From: Polyangium jinanense
GTDB taxonomy: Bacteria; Myxococcota; Polyangia; Polyangiales; Polyangiaceae
Assembly (NCBI RefSeq): GCF_028435365.1
Contig: NZ_JAGTJJ010000001.1
Span: forward strand, 310,001 to 374,000
Direction of reading: 5' to 3'
DNA: 64,000 bases
In this document: piece after piece, positions 18,820 through 26,785 of the stretch
How positions within the stretch are numbered: position 1 is the stretch's first letter
Layout: every line of letters begins with the position of its first letter
The notes under the pieces: generated by a model
What the model saw: the letters and a program-made list of their open reading frames with translations, nothing else
Database searches by the model: none
Told to the model about the DNA's origin: nothing
Position numbers and translations under genes: made by a program

Positions 18820-20067
18820 TCAGGGCTCGCGATAGAACCGCGGAACACGCCGCGAGATGCTCGTCAGCACCTCCCACGGGATCGTGCCCGTCGTCTCGGC
18901 GATCTCCTCCGCCGTGATGACGTCGCGCCCAAGCGCGCCCTCTTGCTGTCCGAGGAGCACCGCCTCGTCGCCGATGCGCGCGCCCGGGATCTCCGTCACG
19001 TCGAGCATCGTCAGATCCATCGACATCGTCCCGACCATCGGCACGCGCCGCCCGCGCACGAGCGCGTGGCCGCGGTTCGAAAGCTTCCGATCGAGGCCAT
19101 CCGCGTACCCCATCGGCACGGTCGCGATCACGCTCTGCCGCGGCGCTCGCCACGTGTACCCGTAGCCGATCGACTGACCCGCCTCGACCGTCCGCAACGC
19201 GACGATCTCCGTCCGCACCCGGATCACGGTCTTCAGCTCCGGCGCGAGCCCACGCATCGGCTGCACTCCGAAGAGCGCGATCCCCGGCCGCACCGCGTCG
19301 AAACGCGCCTCCGAGAGCCGCATCGCGCCCGCGCTGTTCGCCGCATGCACGACCCGCGGCGTGAACCCACGCGCTCGCACGCGTGCTCGCGCCTCCGCGA
19401 ACCGCGCGAGCTGCTCCTGCGTCGGCTCGAGATCGTCACCGTCCGCGCAGGCGAGGTGCGTCATCAGCCCGTCGAGCTGCACCTCCGGCCGACCGTCGAA
19501 CGCGTCGAGCACGTCGTCGAGCTCCGACATCGTCACGCCGAGCCGGCCCATGCCCGTGTCCACCTTCAGGTGCACGCGCACCGGCCGTCCTTCGGCCTCG
19601 TAGCGCGCGAGCGTCGCGATGCGCTCGATCTGCCCGGCGTCGTACACGACCGGCACGAGGTCTCGCGCGAGGATCTCTTCCAGGCCCTCGCGCCGCGGCC
19701 CGTAGTAGCCGCCCATCACCAGGATCGGCACGCGGATCCCCGCGTCCCGTAGCTCGATCGCCTCTTCGAGCAGCGCCACGCAAAGGCCCGGCATCCCGGC
19801 TCGTTCGAGCGTACGTGCCACCGCCGCCGAGCCGTGCCCGTATGCGTCGGCCTTGAGCACGCCCCAGATCGCCGGCTTCGTCTGGCCGTCGCCGAGCATC
19901 TTCTCGAGGACGCGGTAGTTGTGCCGCAAGTGCGCGAGGTTCACCTCGGCGCGCGTCGGCCTCACGGCGTCCGCGGGTGCGGCCCTGCGCGGCTTCAACA
20001 CCCGAATTGCACCCCGCCCCCCCTCATGGGGAGCCACCCCGTCCTCGTATGCGGGTAGCGACGTCAT
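18820..20067 (-). CDS. alr: alanine racemase
   Basis: A 415-residue PLP enzyme interconverting L- and D-alanine for peptidoglycan synthesis. The PLP lysine is in VLKADAYGHG (Lys72). The family motifs HLKVDTGMGRLG, GLMTHLACAD, SAGAM, RPGIALFG, GYGYTW (catalytic tyrosine region), PMGYADGL and GTMSMDLTMLDVT are all present. The ATG at 20067 leaves about 35 residues before the barrel; further upstream starts only lengthen the leader. It is first in an alr-VWA-rimI group (43-base gap, then overlap). Pairing with dacB elsewhere in the window is functional only. Confidence 0.94.
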   Translation of the reverse strand: MTSLPAYEDGVAPHEGGRGAIRVLKPRRAAPADAVRPTRAEVNLAHLRHNYRVLEKMLGDGQTKPAIWGVLKADAYGHGSAAVARTLERAGMPGLCVALLEEAIELRDAGIRVPILVMGGYYGPRREGLEEILARDLVPVVYDAGQIERIATLARYEAEGRPVRVHLKVDTGMGRLGVTMSELDDVLDAFDGRPEVQLDGLMTHLACADGDDLEPTQEQLARFAEARARVRARGFTPRVVHAANSAGAMRLSEARFDAVRPGIALFGVQPMRGLAPELKTVIRVRTEIVALRTVEAGQSIGYGYTWRAPRQSVIATVPMGYADGLDRKLSNRGHALVRGRRVPMVGTMSMDLTMLDVTEIPGARIGDEAVLLGQQEGALGRDVITAEEIAETTGTIPWEVLTSISRRVPRFYREP

Positions 20068-20139
20068 CTCGTTTGCCGATACCCATACGCCGAGCAAAAC
20101 GTCAAGATTCCGGGTCTTTTTGCCGAGGCGCGCCCGTGC

Positions 20140-20739
20140 TCAGTAGCACTTGCGCATGCAGCGCTTGTACTGCCCCGTGCATCCGCGCTCGCACGTCGCC
20201 GTCGTGCAGGCCGCCTTGCACTCGTTCCACGTCGCTTCACACGATGCCGCGCACGCCGATCCGGGCGGCGCCGTCGACGCATCCACCGCGCCATCCGCGG
20301 ACGCGTCCGCGCCGGGCCCCGAGGCGCCTGCGTCCACCGCGAGCATCATCGGCGGCGGCGCGAGCGCGCTCGTCGGCTCTGGCACCGCGGAGGCCACGCG
20401 CGGCTCCTCCGTGCCGAGGTCCGACTCTTCGAAGTCGCTCGCGCCGCTGAGCTGCTTCATGCGCAGCTTCGCGTACTCCACGCGATCACGCGTCTGACCG
20501 AACGTGTAGAACTTCGTCCACTCTTCCCAGCACGCCTTCCGGATCGTGGGCTTGACGTGCTTCTCCATGTCGAGCGCCATGCAGTGCTCGAACCGCACGT
20601 CGCCCTCGTAGACGGCGTTGATGCTCGCGCCGCACGAGGCCGTCACGAGCGCCACGACGCCGCCGAGGCCGAGACGCACCCACGTGATCGCCCTGGGCAG
20701 AGCCCTTCGGGGACGTGACGGCGTGGGCGCTCTCCGCAT
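20140..20739 (-). CDS. small lipoprotein with Cys-rich C-terminus
   Basis: A 199-residue predicted lipoprotein of unknown function. The signal ends LVTASC. The next 90 residues are helical and charged (FEHCMALDMEKHVKPTI). A Pro/Ala/Asp-rich disordered linker follows, then a terminal 40-residue segment with eight cysteines in CxxxC patterns (CAASCEATWNECKAAC, CMRKC). The ATG at 20739 places a basic n-region immediately before the hydrophobic signal; starts further upstream would bury it. The gene lies 72 bases upstream of alr on the same strand. It belongs with the other Cys-rich lipoproteins of this window by general composition only. Confidence 0.7.
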   Translation of the reverse strand: MRRAPTPSRPRRALPRAITWVRLGLGGVVALVTASCGASINAVYEGDVRFEHCMALDMEKHVKPTIRKACWEEWTKFYTFGQTRDRVEYAKLRMKQLSGASDFEESDLGTEEPRVASAVPEPTSALAPPPMMLAVDAGASGPGADASADGAVDASTAPPGSACAASCEATWNECKAACTTATCERGCTGQYKRCMRKCY

Positions 20740-20900
20740 CGACGTCGAGTCTACCGCGAAGGCCGTCTTCCGCAGACGACCTCGACCGTGCATGAAAACT
20801 TCGCGATCTCGTTTGAACTTCGAGCCGACATGGCCTACCTTCCCGCCCTCCCTACAGGAGCGGCCGTCCATCGCGCCGCACAAGACGAGGAAGTCGGCTC

Positions 20901-21020
20901 ATGTTCCTGATGCTCTCGAAGGGTCCTCGGAAGACCAACCGCAGCAAGTCGAAGCGCCACCGCGCGAAGTTGAAGGCGAAGAACAAGGGTCGCCGCAACC
21001 GGATCTACCAGCGCGGGTAA
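20901..21020 (+). CDS. 39-residue highly basic microprotein
   Basis: A short open frame with ATG at 20901 and TAA at 21018-21020. A GAGGAAG ribosome site lies about 7 bases upstream, and a strong terminator hairpin begins 22 bases downstream. The product has 16 Lys/Arg in 39 residues and no acidic residue (KGPRKTNRSKSKRHRAK, then KGRRNR). That composition is typical of ribosome-associated mini-proteins or RNA-binding peptides. It is not clearly any named ribosomal protein; the shape recalls, but does not match, bTHX or bS22-type proteins. It stands alone between a divergent lipoprotein and the convergent mgl operon. Confidence 0.72.
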   Translation: MFLMLSKGPRKTNRSKSKRHRAKLKAKNKGRRNRIYQRG

Positions 21021-21042
21021 GCCCGGGGCTCTCGCCCGAAAA

Positions 21043-21093
21043 GCCAACGGCCGAAGATGTCTCCACGAGAGACCTTCGGCCGTTCGGCATTTT
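21043..21093 (+). terminator. strong intrinsic terminator of the microprotein gene
   Basis: An 11-bp perfect stem (AACGGCCGAAG / CTTCGGCCGTT) is extended by GCC/GGC past a single bulged base. A TTTT run follows directly. Confidence 0.8.
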
Positions 21094-21110
21094 GTCGTCA
21101 TGGAACACGA

Positions 21111-21148
21111 ACGCCCCGGCCCCTCGCGCATGCGAGAAGCCGAGGCGT
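21111..21148 (-). terminator. hairpin downstream of mglA
   Basis: A 10-bp stem with one mismatch (ACGCCCCGGC / GCCGAGGCGT) encloses an inner 5-bp hairpin (CTCGC GCAT GCGAG). It lies 24 bases past the mglA stop, back to back with the microprotein terminator. Confidence 0.55.
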
Positions 21149-21172
21149 TGTGTGATGTCCTGAGACGACGGT

Positions 21173-21763
21173 TTAGGGGCCGCCTTTACGGAGCTCGGTG
21201 AGCACGAGCTTCGCGACCGCCTTCAGCGTGTCGAACACGCCGACGCCGGTTCGGGCGACGCCCTCGAAGTCGGGGACGTTCATCGGGTTGAGCTTCTCGC
21301 GAAGCTCTTCGACGCTCGCGACCTCGGGCAGGTCGCGCTTGTTGTACTGGATGACGTACGGGATCTTCTCGAGCTTGTAGCCCTGCTCCTCGAGGTTCGT
21401 CTTGAGGTTCTCGACGGACTCCTCGTTCGCCTCCATGCGGTCGACCTGCGAGTCGGCCACGAAGACGACGCCGTCGACGCCCTTCAAGATGAGCTTGCGG
21501 CTCGCGTCGTAGAAGACCTGACCGGGCACCGTGTAGAGGTGGAACCGGGTCTTGAAGCCGCGAATTTCGCCGAGCGCGAGCGGCAAGAAGTCGAAGAAGA
21601 GCGTGCGATCCGTTTCGGTCGCCAGCGAGATCATCTTCCCCTTCGCATCGGGGTTCGTGCGCTCGTAGATGTACTGCAAGTTCGTCGTCTTCCCGCACAA
21701 ACCCGGGCCGTAATAGACGATCTTGCAGTTGATCTCGCGCGCCATGTAGTTGATGAAGCTCAT
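21173..21763 (-). CDS. mglA: MglA, Ras-like GTPase of gliding motility and polarity
   Basis: A 196-residue small GTPase that sets the leading cell pole and activates both motility engines in Myxococcus. P-loop GPGLCGKTT is at 19-27. The switch/PM3 motif is TVPGQ (78-82), with threonine in place of the Ras aspartate, the hallmark of MglA. The guanine-specificity motif is NKRD (141-144). Length and sequence agree closely with the Myxococcus protein. It is the second gene of mglBA, 11 bases after mglB, with an AGGAG ribosome site. MglB is its GTPase-activating partner. Confidence 0.97.
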   Translation of the reverse strand: MSFINYMAREINCKIVYYGPGLCGKTTNLQYIYERTNPDAKGKMISLATETDRTLFFDFLPLALGEIRGFKTRFHLYTVPGQVFYDASRKLILKGVDGVVFVADSQVDRMEANEESVENLKTNLEEQGYKLEKIPYVIQYNKRDLPEVASVEELREKLNPMNVPDFEGVARTGVGVFDTLKAVAKLVLTELRKGGP

Positions 21764-21774
21764 CGCGCGCGCTC

Positions 21775-22257
21775 CTAGTCGTTGAAGAGGTTGTCGATGT
21801 CTTCGTCGGTGATCTCGGCGAACGGAGAGTCGGCGCCGGGATCCGCGACCTTCTTCAAGAGCGCCTCGAAGATGTTGTTCAGCTCCTCGCTCGCCCGGCG
21901 AACGCGCAAACGCACGAGGCCGAGGCTGGACTTGGAGTCGAAGATCACCACGAGGATGACGCGGTTACCGACGAGCTGGATGTGGATGTTCGCCTTCTCG
22001 CCCTCGTGGAACTGAGTCGCGAACTCGTTCTCCTTGAGGAGCTTCGCCATCCCGCCGGTGGCCGCGATGTTGCCGGCCGTCAGCGACGCGAGCGACGTGG
22101 TGTCGAGATTGTCCACGTCGCCGCTCGCAGCGATCAGCTGCCCGTTCTTGTCAACGATGAAAACGACCTTCGCATTGGCGTCCTTGACGAGGCGATCCAC
22201 CACATTCTGGATCTGATTGAACTCCTCCTCGTACATCACCATCTGAGGATTGACCAT
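21775..22257 (-). CDS. mglB: MglB, Roadblock/LC7 GTPase-activating protein for MglA
   Basis: A 160-residue Roadblock/LC7 protein that stimulates GTP hydrolysis by MglA and localises to the lagging pole. Diagnostic blocks shared with Myxococcus MglB are [35 protein letters not shown] and [16 protein letters not shown]. The closing acidic tail [15 protein letters not shown] is also shared. The ATG at 22257 has a GGAGG ribosome site 5-6 bases upstream, supporting this start over the internal ATG six codons later. It is the first gene of mglBA. Confidence 0.97.
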   Translation of the reverse strand: MVNPQMVMYEEEFNQIQNVVDRLVKDANAKVVFIVDKNGQLIAASGDVDNLDTTSLASLTAGNIAATGGMAKLLKENEFATQFHEGEKANIHIQLVGNRVILVVIFDSKSSLGLVRLRVRRASEELNNIFEALLKKVADPGADSPFAEITDEDIDNLFND

Positions 22258-22748
22258 CGTTCCTCCGCCAGCGCTTCCGCGATGGGGTCTTCGTCTCGTT
22301 GCCTAGAGTGCCTTCGTTTCCGCCGGATCCGCCGGAGGGCCCCGTCCCCGAATGACGGCGCGGGAGAGCCACCCTCGCACACCCGCTCGAGCTCTTCGCA
22401 CGGGCGCACAGTCGACGCGTGCAGCGATGGTTCTATCCGAAGCAGGCGCCGCGGAGCAAGGTGGCCTTTCGGAACGAACGCGCAGATTCCTGCCCGACCC
22501 CTCCACGAGCGCCAAACCCAAGGCGCCCCCGCACCATGAACCTCCCCGATGATCGAGAAGCGTGGTAAGGCGGATGACCACCCTACCCCACGCAGCTCGT
22601 GCGTTTCCCACAAAAGCTCACAAAAACGCAGTGAAAACGCCAGCGACACGACGGCCGGATCCCCCCGCGCCCGCACGGTCGGGAAGCTCGCTGGACGGCC
22701 CGTTGTCATCCCCTTGACCAGCCGGTCATCGCACGGGATAGCCCGTCG
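22258..22748. other. gene-free region between mglB and the transglutaminase gene
   Basis: A stretch of 491 bases between divergent genes. Several short open frames cross it on both strands, but none has a good ribosome site or recognisable product. It presumably carries the mglBA promoter(s) on the left and that of the large periplasmic protein on the right. I see no strong inverted repeat. Confidence 0.5.
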
Positions 22749-25700
22749 ATGGCTCGTTTACGTGGTGCTCACCTGGATCGCGCGCCCCGCGCGAAGGCAC
22801 GGCTCGCCCTCGCGTTGACTTTCGCCTGCTGCGCGATCGCCCCGACGTACCCGGCGAGCGCAGAGGGCGGGACGATCCACACCGAGGTGCTCGATGCGAG
22901 CACCTCGATCGCCTCCGCGAAGGGGCCCGAGGCCTACACGGCGCTGCGGGATCTCTGGCGCACCTGGGATCGCGCGGACCCGACGCACGTCGAGGAGGCG
23001 ATCGTCGCGGCGACGGAGAACAAGGCGCTGCCCGCGCCCGTGCGTGTCTACGCGGAGCTGCTCGGCGCGTACGCGAGGCGGCGCCGCGGCGATCTCGAAG
23101 GCGCGCTCGCGCGGATCGAAAAGCTCGGGTTCGTCGGCCGCTACATGACCGTGGGCCCGTTCGACAACGACAACAAGACGGGCTTCGCGATCGACTACCA
23201 GCCCGAGGCGGAGCTGACCGAGGCGATCCCCGCAGGCCGCGCCTACGAAGGAAAGGAGCGCGCCGTTCGCTGGCGCGTGCCGCCGACGACGTCGTCGTAC
23301 GGATGGTTCGACTTCGGCGACATCCTCCGCCCGCGCGAGTCGGTGTGCGGCTACGCGACGACGTTCATCCGCGCGCGCCCCGGCACGAAGGCACGCAAGG
23401 CGACCTTGTGGATGGGCTCCGCGGGCGCGTTCAAGGTCTACTACGACGGCGAGAAGATCCTCGAGGACGCGGCGTATCGCGAGCTCGACATCGATCGGCT
23501 CGCGACGACCGTGACGCTGCGCCCGACGTTCAGCCGCGTCACGGTGAAGGTCTGCGGCGACGAGGACGCGCCGAAGTTCGCGCTGCGCATCGGCGACGAG
23601 ACCGGCAAGCCCGACCTCGACGTCGAGGTGCGCGCGGACCTCGAAGCGAGCACCGAGGCCGCCGCCGCGATGAAGGAGCGCGCAAAGAAAAAGGAGCCGA
23701 AGGAGCAAGGGCGCGTGGTCGGGCCCGTGCAGGCGTTCGAGACGCTCACGTCCGGCAAGAGCCCTGCGCCCGCCGCGCTGGAGCAGTACGCGCGCTACCT
23801 CGCGATCACCGGCGGTGATCCGAAGGCCGAGCACAAGGCGCGCGACCTCGCGCGCCGCGCCGCCGAGGCCGAGCCGACCGTGCAGAGGCTCTTGCTCGCA
23901 GGCGAGCTCGCGGAAGATCGAAACCAGCGGCGCGCGTGGGTCGAACGCGCGAGCGCGCTCGCGAAGACGAACGACGAGAAGCTCGACGTCTTGCTCTCCG
24001 AGGCGCACCTCGCGCGCACGGGAGCGAATTGGCGCGACGCGGTGCCGATCTACGAGCGCATCCTCGCGCTCGACCCGGACAACCTCGGCGGCACGCTCGG
24101 CCTGGTCGAGCTCTCCGTCGAAGCGGGCCTCAAGCGCACGGCGCTCGGCATGCTGGAGAAGGCGGTGCAGAAGAACCCGCGCTGCGTCTCGCTCCTCTCT
24201 GCACTCGCCGCGCAACTTCGTTCGCTCGGTCGCGACACCGAGGCCGAGGAGGTCGAGGCGCGTTACGCCGCGCTGCGCTTCGACGACGCCGACTTCCTGA
24301 GCCAGAAGGTGGAGCTCGCGGTGGCGCGTCGCGACGCCGCGGGCGCGGAGCGATGGCTCAATCGTTTCCTCGGCGTCGACGCGGGCTCGGCGTGGGCGCG
24401 TGGGCTCGCGGCGCGCACGTACCGCGCGCTCGGGCAAAAGGACCGCGCGCTCGCGACCTACCAGCAAGCGCTGGCGATGGCGCCCGAAGACGTGCAGACG
24501 CTGCGCGCGCTCTCCGACCTCTACGGAGAGGAAGGCGATCGCGACAAGCAGCTCGACCTATTGCGGCAGATCCTCACGATCGTCCCGCAAGCGAAGGAGG
24601 TGCGCGAGTACGTCGAGCACATCGAGCCGAAGGCGCCGCGCGCGGACGAGGCGTACGCGTGGGCGCCCGAGAAGTTTTTGCCGATGCGCAAGGAGCCCGC
24701 GCAGGGCTACCCGATGCGCTTCATGCGCAACCTCACGGTGACGACGGTCTACCCGAACGGCCTCGCGAGCCGCTTCCACCAGGTCGTCTTCCAGCCGCTC
24801 ACCGACGAGAGCGCCGCGTCGGCGCGCCAGTACGACTTCGCCTACGAGGCCGATCGCCAGACCGTCGATCTGCGCGCCGCCCGCGTCTATCGCGCGAACG
24901 GGAAGATCGACGAGGCGATCGAGAGCGGCGAGGGCGCCGCGGACAACCCCGCGATCTCGATGTACACGTCGCAGCGCGCGTTCGTCGTCCTCTTCCCGCG
25001 CCTCAACGCGGGCGACGTCGTCGAGCTGCGCTACCGCGTGGAGGACGTCGCGCCGCGCAACGAGAAGAGCGACTACTTCGGCGAGGTCCAGTACCTCCAG
25101 AACGACAAGCCCATCGCGAGCAGCGAGTACGTCCTCATCACGCCGAAGTCGCGCCGCTTCTTCATCCGCACCGACCGTCTCCCCGGGCTCGTCGAAGACG
25201 TGAAGGAGGAGGGCGACAAGCGCATCTACCGCTTCACGGGGACGAACGTCCCGGCGCTCGCGCCCGAGCCCAACATGCCGCCGTGGTCCGAGGTGCTCGG
25301 CACCGTGCACGTCTCCACGTTCGACACGTGGGACGCGGTGGGCGCGTGGTACTGGGGCCTCGCGCGCGAGCAGTTCGACGTCGACGACGAGGTGCGCAAG
25401 CGCGCCCGCGAGCTCACGAAGGGCCTGACCGACGACGCCGCGAAGGTGAAGGCGATCTACAAGTTCGCCACGCAGACACGTTACGTCGCGCTCGAGTTCG
25501 GCATCGAGGGCATCCGGCCGCGCCGCGCCGCGCAGACGCTCGCGCGCGGCTGGGGCGACTGCAAGGACAAGGCGACCCTGATCGTCACGATGCTGCGCGA
25601 GCTCGGCATCAACTCGACGATCGTCCTGCTCCGCACGCGCATGCGCGGCGACATCGCGCCCGAGCCCGCGAGCCTCGCGCCGTTCGATCACGCGATCGTC

Positions 25701-26486
25701 TACGTGCCCTCGATGGACCTCTACCTCGACGGCACGGCCGAGCACACGGGCTCGATGGAGCTGCCCGTGATGGACCGTGCGGCGATCGGCCTGCTCGTAA
25801 ACGAGGGCAAACCCAAGCTCGTGCGGCTGCCGCAGCCGCCGCCGGAGCAGTCGCTCACGCGCCGCCACGTCGAGGTGACGCTCGCGGACGGTGGCTCGGC
25901 GCAGCTCGTGTCGGACATGCAGGTGGCCGGCGCGTACGCGCCCGACTGGCGCCGTCGCTACCTCGCCGAGGGCACGCGCCACGAACGCGCGTCGCAGGAC
26001 CTCGCCTCGGACTTCGGACCGATCGAGCTCGAAAAGGGCCGCGCGGGCGTGGAGACGGGCGACCTCGACGACGTCGAGCAGGCCGTGAAGATCCGTACCC
26101 GCGGCAAGGCCACGAGCTTCGCGCGGCGCGAAGGCGACGCGCTCAGCGTGCCCGCCAGCATCACGCCGCGCCTCGTCGCCGAGCTCGCGCCGTCGTCGAA
26201 GCGCACGCTCGACGTCACGCTCTCGGCGCTCACGAGCCGTGAAGAGGAGTGGGTCATCAAGGTGCCCGCGGGCATGAAGGTGCGCGCGGCGCCCACGGCG
26301 CAGAAGCTCGACACGCCGTTCGGCGCGTTCCACGTCACGGTCGAACAAGCGCCGGGCAAGGTCACGGTGCGGACGGGCCTGTCGTTCAAGAAGGCGCGCA
26401 TCACGTCGGCCGAGTACGAGGCGTTTCGCTCGTTCTGCGAGGCCGTCGATCGGGCCTTCGGCCAGCGCATCGTGGTGGGCAAGTGA
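22749..26486 (+). CDS. large secreted TPR / DUF3857 / transglutaminase-like protein
   Basis: A 1245-residue exported protein with a basic N-terminus, a hydrophobic signal and a likely cleavage site near PASAEG. Residues about 50-310 contain a beta-rich segment (YMTVGPFDND). TPR-type helices fill about 330-620 (AVPIYERILALDPDN, ALATYQQALAMAPEDVQT). A DUF3857 region covers about 640-880, followed by a transglutaminase-like fold with Cys938 (GWGDCKDKA), His981 (FDHAIVYV) and Asp994 (YLDGTAEH) forming a plausible triad. A C-terminal beta domain ends the protein. Catalytic residues are intact, but such proteins may act as peptidases, amidases or binders. The last codons overlap the next gene's GTG. 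Confidence 0.85.
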   Translation: MARLRGAHLDRAPRAKARLALALTFACCAIAPTYPASAEGGTIHTEVLDASTSIASAKGPEAYTALRDLWRTWDRADPTHVEEAIVAATENKALPAPVRVYAELLGAYARRRRGDLEGALARIEKLGFVGRYMTVGPFDNDNKTGFAIDYQPEAELTEAIPAGRAYEGKERAVRWRVPPTTSSYGWFDFGDILRPRESVCGYATTFIRARPGTKARKATLWMGSAGAFKVYYDGEKILEDAAYRELDIDRLATTVTLRPTFSRVTVKVCGDEDAPKFALRIGDETGKPDLDVEVRADLEASTEAAAAMKERAKKKEPKEQGRVVGPVQAFETLTSGKSPAPAALEQYARYLAITGGDPKAEHKARDLARRAAEAEPTVQRLLLAGELAEDRNQRRAWVERASALAKTNDEKLDVLLSEAHLARTGANWRDAVPIYERILALDPDNLGGTLGLVELSVEAGLKRTALGMLEKAVQKNPRCVSLLSALAAQLRSLGRDTEAEEVEARYAALRFDDADFLSQKVELAVARRDAAGAERWLNRFLGVDAGSAWARGLAARTYRALGQKDRALATYQQALAMAPEDVQTLRALSDLYGEEGDRDKQLDLLRQILTIVPQAKEVREYVEHIEPKAPRADEAYAWAPEKFLPMRKEPAQGYPMRFMRNLTVTTVYPNGLASRFHQVVFQPLTDESAASARQYDFAYEADRQTVDLRAARVYRANGKIDEAIESGEGAADNPAISMYTSQRAFVVLFPRLNAGDVVELRYRVEDVAPRNEKSDYFGEVQYLQNDKPIASSEYVLITPKSRRFFIRTDRLPGLVEDVKEEGDKRIYRFTGTNVPALAPEPNMPPWSEVLGTVHVSTFDTWDAVGAWYWGLAREQFDVDDEVRKRARELTKGLTDDAAKVKAIYKFATQTRYVALEFGIEGIRPRRAAQTLARGWGDCKDKATLIVTMLRELGINSTIVLLRTRMRGDIAPEPASLAPFDHAIVYVPSMDLYLDGTAEHTGSMELPVMDRAAIGLLVNEGKPKLVRLPQPPPEQSLTRRHVEVTLADGGSAQLVSDMQVAGAYAPDWRRRYLAEGTRHERASQDLASDFGPIELEKGRAGVETGDLDDVEQAVKIRTRGKATSFARREGDALSVPASITPRLVAELAPSSKRTLDVTLSALTSREEEWVIKVPAGMKVRAAPTAQKLDTPFGAFHVTVEQAPGKVTVRTGLSFKKARITSAEYEAFRSFCEAVDRAFGQRIVVGK

Positions 26487-26746
26487 CCGAACGCGCGAGC
26501 ACGCCGGAGGGGCCGCCCGAGCTGCCCGAAGGCGTGCTCGCGGTGCGCCTCGGCCCGGGTGCGAACTGCTCGTCCGCGGGCAGCGCCATCGACATTCTCT
26601 TTTACGGGAGCGTCGTCGTCGGCGCGCTCGCGGTGGCCCTCACCGCGGCGCTCACGCCACGTGAGCGTCGTGAATCGTCGGATGACGACGATCGCGACGC
26701 GAACGACGCGAGCAAGAACGACACGAACGAGTCGAAGGACACGTAG
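26483..26746 (+). CDS. small single-pass membrane protein
   Basis: An 87-residue protein of unknown function. It has a 30-residue soluble N-terminus, one hydrophobic helix (about residues 36-58: DILFYGSVVVGALAVAL) and a strongly acidic, Asp/Asn/Ser-rich C-terminal tail after RERRES. Its GTG start overlaps the stop of the transglutaminase-like gene (GTGA), implying translational coupling and a possible role with that protein. A terminator hairpin follows immediately. Confidence 0.6.
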   Translation: MTERASTPEGPPELPEGVLAVRLGPGANCSSAGSAIDILFYGSVVVGALAVALTAALTPRERRESSDDDDRDANDASKNDTNESKDT

Positions 26747-26747
26747 A

Positions 26748-26772
26748 CCGCCGGCGCATCGAACGCCGGCGG
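26748..26772. terminator. bidirectional terminator hairpin
   Basis: A perfect 9-bp stem (CCGCCGGCG / CGCCGGCGG) with a seven-base loop fills the 39-base gap between the small membrane protein and the convergent carB. Confidence 0.65.
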
Positions 26773-26785
26773 CCCTCGCAGCCTC

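Noticed and set aside
22303..22818. Small open frames upstream of mglB and the transglutaminase gene
   Set aside because: They overlap one another on both strands, lack ribosome sites and have Arg/Pro/Ala-rich translations typical of random GC-rich DNA.
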